IMG/VR virus record: IMGVR_UViG_3300033149_002167
Coordinates: 1-33,298 of that record
Length of the DNA: 33,298 bases
Source: a virus
Strand: one strand, 5' to 3'
Shown one piece after another: positions 30,737-33,298 of the stretch (its first letter is position 1; every line of letters begins with the position of its first letter). The position numbers and the translations under genes were made by a program. A model generated the notes under the pieces. The model worked only from the letters and a program-made list of their open reading frames with translations, was not told where the DNA came from and ran no database searches.

Positions 30737-31479
30737 TGTATAAGCGATCCTCTTTTACACAATCGGCCGCGAATCTTACCAGCGAGTACAGCTTCGGTGT
30801 TACGCCGAGCGGCCTTGGCGATTACGCGCCAAACGGCACACACGCCCTATTGCACCACCAGTTGGTGTTAAGCGGCCTTGATTCCGGCGGCGGCACAATT
30901 ACGGCGAGGTGGAAAGTGACGCGGAACTCGGTTGCTTACTACGGGCCGTCGGAAAGCGTGACCTATCAGCCTGGCGACACCACTTTGGTGGTTGACTTGC
31001 GGGACGTGCTATACATTTCGGGGGACAGTTTGGAGCTGCTGTTGACCAGCGACAACGCCAATGACACGGCGGTGGACATAGCCGTGGAACAGATCAACGT
31101 TCAGCAAGTCAATGTCGGAGCAATTTCCGAGAGCGAGGCCGCAGCCGATAACGTAGAGGCGAACATTCCTAAGCTGAATGCCTACGTGAGCGGTTGCGCG
31201 CAGGCGGCCCATTACACTGAAGCAAGGGCCGCATTGCTGGACAACTTGAGCAACCTTGACGCGGCCATCAGTGCCATCCTGTCGGACACGATGACTAAGC
31301 CGCAGGGACGGGCCACTACTTACAAAGAGGCCATTGCCCAACTTTACCAGCGATTCTTTGGGCCTGCCAAGAAAGGCGACTTGCTGATCGTGTATGATGA
31401 CGACGAGGAAACCGTCCTTACCAGTCAGGATGTTTATGTCACGAGCGACGGAACCGAAGTGCTGGGGAAAGCGACATGA
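30736..31479 (+). CDS. Structural protein with beta-rich N-half and helical C-half
   Basis: 247 residues from ATG 30736 with AAGGGGTG upstream. The N-terminal part reads as beta-sandwich strands (YSFGVTPSGLGDYAPNGT, ITARWKVTRNSVAYYGPS, VTYQPGDTTLVVDLRDVLYI). The middle is helical with ALLDNLSNLDAAISAILSD and the end is short beta strand. A fibre-shaft or adaptor role is plausible. It overlaps the preceding stop by one base (TGATG) and the next start by 4 bases. Confidence 0.6.
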   Translation: MYKRSSFTQSAANLTSEYSFGVTPSGLGDYAPNGTHALLHHQLVLSGLDSGGGTITARWKVTRNSVAYYGPSESVTYQPGDTTLVVDLRDVLYISGDSLELLLTSDNANDTAVDIAVEQINVQQVNVGAISESEAAADNVEANIPKLNAYVSGCAQAAHYTEARAALLDNLSNLDAAISAILSDTMTKPQGRATTYKEAIAQLYQRFFGPAKKGDLLIVYDDDEETVLTSQDVYVTSDGTEVLGKAT

Positions 31480-31661
31480 TGCTGGGACAAGTGGCGACCG
31501 AGACATGCCTGTGGCTGCCTTTCACGACTGGCGCCGACGCCCCGCCGACGGGGGAGAGAGTGGACCTGGTGGCACGCTCCACCGGCACCAACTCTGTGAT
31601 ACAATGTGAGGCCGAGGAGTCGGTTGAGTTTGACACCGAACCCGCGGAGTTTGAGGCATGA
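31476..31661 (+). CDS. 61-residue hypothetical protein
   Basis: ATG 31476 overlaps the previous stop (ATGATG) after GGGGAAAG. The peptide is acidic at the end (ECEAEESVEFDTEPAEFEA-type composition) with TETCLWLPFTTGADAP near the start. No family is recognised. It overlaps the next start by 4 bases, so it is read in a coupled run. Confidence 0.5.
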   Translation: MMLGQVATETCLWLPFTTGADAPPTGERVDLVARSTGTNSVIQCEAEESVEFDTEPAEFEA

Positions 31662-32047
31662 GCCTGGACGTAACAAAGTACCAAGACACCCTGCCTCTGC
31701 TTTACGAAGGCGAAAAACGCCTGATCGCCGTAACATTCGAGAATCGGCTTGAGGAAGGCGTAACACTTGACGATGCCACTGTGCAGGCCGGCGTCGAGTC
31801 GCTGGGGAACGACAACTTTACCGTGGGTGACGTCCAGACCAACAGCAGCACCATGACGATCGCGGGCGTTGAAACAGGGCCGGGGCGGGCGATCCTGTTT
31901 ACTTTGACTCTCACGAGCATCGACACTGGCGAGGGGAATACCCGAAAGGTAGCCGTGAAGGGAAATGACACGGGGAGTCCAGTGCAAACGCACATCGCGG
32001 AGTTTACAATAGAAGTAGCGAAACCTTCTGTCTCACAGTGGACGTAG
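31658..32047 (+). CDS. Small beta-rich structural protein
   Basis: 129 residues with CGGAG/GAGG upstream. The strands (EKRLIAVTFENRLEEGVTLD, NSSTMTIAGVETGPGRAILF, NTRKVAVKGNDTGSPVQTHI) resemble an immunoglobulin-like or Big-type beta sandwich common in phage fibres and head or tail decorations. The ending TIEVAKPSVSQWT is a plain strand. Function unknown. Confidence 0.6.
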   Translation: MSLDVTKYQDTLPLLYEGEKRLIAVTFENRLEEGVTLDDATVQAGVESLGNDNFTVGDVQTNSSTMTIAGVETGPGRAILFTLTLTSIDTGEGNTRKVAVKGNDTGSPVQTHIAEFTIEVAKPSVSQWT

Positions 32048-32310
32048 GGCGTCATTCTCGAACCGGACCAGGCACGGCGCTTTCTGAGGCGCTGGAACGT
32101 TTTGGCGTCCGAACGGCGCCAACATGCAAATGCAAGAGGCGTGCTCGGCGAATGGATCGCTGGGGGGTTGCTGGGTGCCGGAAGCACAAGCGTGTGATAG
32201 TTGACTGGCTTGCCTGGTCTGCCGCTGAACGGTGGGGTGGTCCGCCGCAGCTTTGGCGACTGGCTGCGTGGCCGGTGGTGATGGTGTTACTCTATTGTCG
32301 AGGTGAATAA
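32038..32310 (+). CDS. Small CKC-MD family protein
   Basis: About 90 residues; GTG 32038 overlaps the preceding stop by 10 bases but has no obvious ribosome site. The segment TGPGTALSEALERFGV, CKCKRRARRMDRWGVAGCRK and VDWLAWSAAERWG follows a phage pattern 'GPGTEL...CKCR..A..MD..G..WC......I..WL' that I recognise from other phages but cannot name. The cysteines suggest metal binding. Function unknown. Confidence 0.6.
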   Translation: MDVGRHSRTGPGTALSEALERFGVRTAPTCKCKRRARRMDRWGVAGCRKHKRVIVDWLAWSAAERWGGPPQLWRLAAWPVVMVLLYCRGE

Positions 32311-32312
32311 AG

Positions 32313-33298
32313 ATGCCCGGATATCTTCCAGCAGGTGAGTCAGTGCCATTGGGCGAAATGCCGTCGGCACTGCTTAGCAAAAGATTGCAGGCGGTCAAAG
32401 AAATTGACCCTACTGTTGCATTGACGGACCCCGGCCTTCTTGATAAGGAGACGCTAACATTTCACGACATTCCTACGGTGAGCGGCACGAGACAGGTGGA
32501 GGTTCCAGTATCAGCCGTAGAAGAATTTGGCGTTCGTGGTGCTCTTGCTAGACGGGGAGTTTCTAAAGAAGCATACGAGAAATGGCTGCAAAAGCATCAG
32601 GGGCCAGCGCAGAAGCAAGAACCCTCGGCAGGCCCCCAGATCGCTCCGCCTAAACAGCGCCCCCAGGATTACCTGGATTTCGTAAGAAATCTGTTTGGGC
32701 TACCAAAGTGGTATGCTGAACCCGCCGAGAAGCTCACGCCATCGGGGCTTGTCGGCGTTCAGGAGATGGCTGACCTGTACAGGTCGCGCATACCGCGCCA
32801 TCTCGAACCAGCAGAGATGGCGTCTTTCGCGGAAGGACAGGCGGGCGCTCTTGCGGGCGAGTTGGCTGGCGAGGCTGCCGCAACACGTGGCGCAATGAGT
32901 GGTGCAATCGAAAGGGCCGGGGCGGCCCAACAGAGGGCAATGGGGCCGATGGTGCCGGCGAGAATAACAGAGGCGCCATCCGGGACTGGTGGTGGCGCGC
33001 TCACGCCAGATGAGCGTCGGATGGCTGTTTTCCTCAAAGCCAACAACATTTCCCCGGCCTTGGCGCCAATCTATATGCGTGTCGCAACTGGACAGGCCAC
33101 GCCTGGCGATATTGCCATGCTGGCGGGGCCGGAGTCGGCTATGGCGCAGGCCAATTACCTGCAAGCTCTAGGACAGATTGCGCAGGAAGGACAGCGAACG
33201 ATTGGGCAGGTTGCCAGCACGTATCCAGAGGTACAACGGGCTACAGCGCCAGCAATGGCAACGACGCGGCAAGCGGCAATGACGGCGGCACTGCCTGC
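32313..33298 (+). CDS. Long Ala/Gln-rich protein, truncated at the right edge
   Basis: Open from ATG 32313 to the window end (328 codons visible), with GAGGTG upstream. The early part (PTVALTDPGLLDKETLTFHD, VEEFGVRGALARRGVSKEAY) is mixed, then EPAEKLTPSGLVGVQEMADL, and the later part is Ala, Gly, Gln and Met-rich helix (SFAEGQAGALAGELAGEAAA, GPESAMAQANYLQALGQIAQ). A long Ala/Gln-rich helical protein late in the structural block could be a tape-measure or internal virion protein. The missing C-terminus prevents a firm call. Confidence 0.6.
   Translation, partial: MPGYLPAGESVPLGEMPSALLSKRLQAVKEIDPTVALTDPGLLDKETLTFHDIPTVSGTRQVEVPVSAVEEFGVRGALARRGVSKEAYEKWLQKHQGPAQKQEPSAGPQIAPPKQRPQDYLDFVRNLFGLPKWYAEPAEKLTPSGLVGVQEMADLYRSRIPRHLEPAEMASFAEGQAGALAGELAGEAAATRGAMSGAIERAGAAQQRAMGPMVPARITEAPSGTGGGALTPDERRMAVFLKANNISPALAPIYMRVATGQATPGDIAMLAGPESAMAQANYLQALGQIAQEGQRTIGQVASTYPEVQRATAPAMATTRQAAMTAALP

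Noticed and set aside
1-33298. CRISPR array, rRNA, integrase, lysogeny repressor or insertion sequence
   Set aside because: No regularly spaced repeats, rRNA-like sequence or recognisable transposase, integrase or repressor was seen on either strand.

Overview
The window looks like part of the genome of a tailed double-stranded DNA bacteriophage. It is tightly packed, with many start/stop overlaps, and has two opposed transcription blocks and no rRNA, CRISPR, integrase or repressor that I can see. The host is not identified by any single gene. Several small families seen here (the Cys/Trp-rich PGDYG-type protein, the CKC...MD protein, a Tat-like RRxFLG leader) are ones I associate with phages and prophages of Planctomycetes-like bacteria. 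That assignment is inference from memory and is weak.

Left block, minus strand, positions 9257 down to 1 (early genes). Reading leftward: an ERF-type single-strand annealing protein, a DEAH superfamily 2 helicase, a CHC2-zinc/Toprim primase, a small unknown protein, a palindrome-rich stretch (about 5063-5735) where coding is doubtful, an HNH-like nuclease, a YqaJ/lambda-exo-like exonuclease, a DUF5131 (Gp37/Gp68) protein, several small Cys-rich proteins, an abnormal tRNA-Leu-like gene, a near-perfect parS (ParB-binding) sequence, and a truncated Cys-rich/PGDYG protein at the edge. The annealase, exonuclease and HNH-like protein form a phage recombination set; the primase and helicase form the visible replication core. 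No DNA polymerase is in the window.

Middle, 9258-10841: a divergent promoter region, an acidic scaffold-like gene, a promoter with perfect TTGACA and TATAAT boxes, then about 300 non-coding bases holding three related, tandem, strongly base-paired elements directly in front of the major capsid gene.

Right block, plus strand, 9379 to the end (late genes): scaffold, major capsid, a small head protein, an intrinsic terminator, a DUF2341/LamG-like protein, an OB-fold-like protein, TerS-like and TerL, portal, connector and tail-completion genes, several unrecognised virion proteins, and a probable lysis cassette (lipoprotein, papain-fold cysteine peptidase, two-helix membrane protein with coiled coil). 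After that come three beta-helix fibre-type proteins interleaved with tiny genes and a permuted NlpC/P60 (YiiX-like) protein, then more small structural genes, and a long truncated Ala/Gln-rich protein at the right edge. Scaffold and capsid lie upstream of the terminase and portal, the reverse of the usual order.

The most interesting signals are the triple structured leader of the capsid gene, the parS-like site, the tRNA-like gene whose 5' half is repeated on the far side of a two-gene cassette, and the papain-like peptidase in the lysis position.
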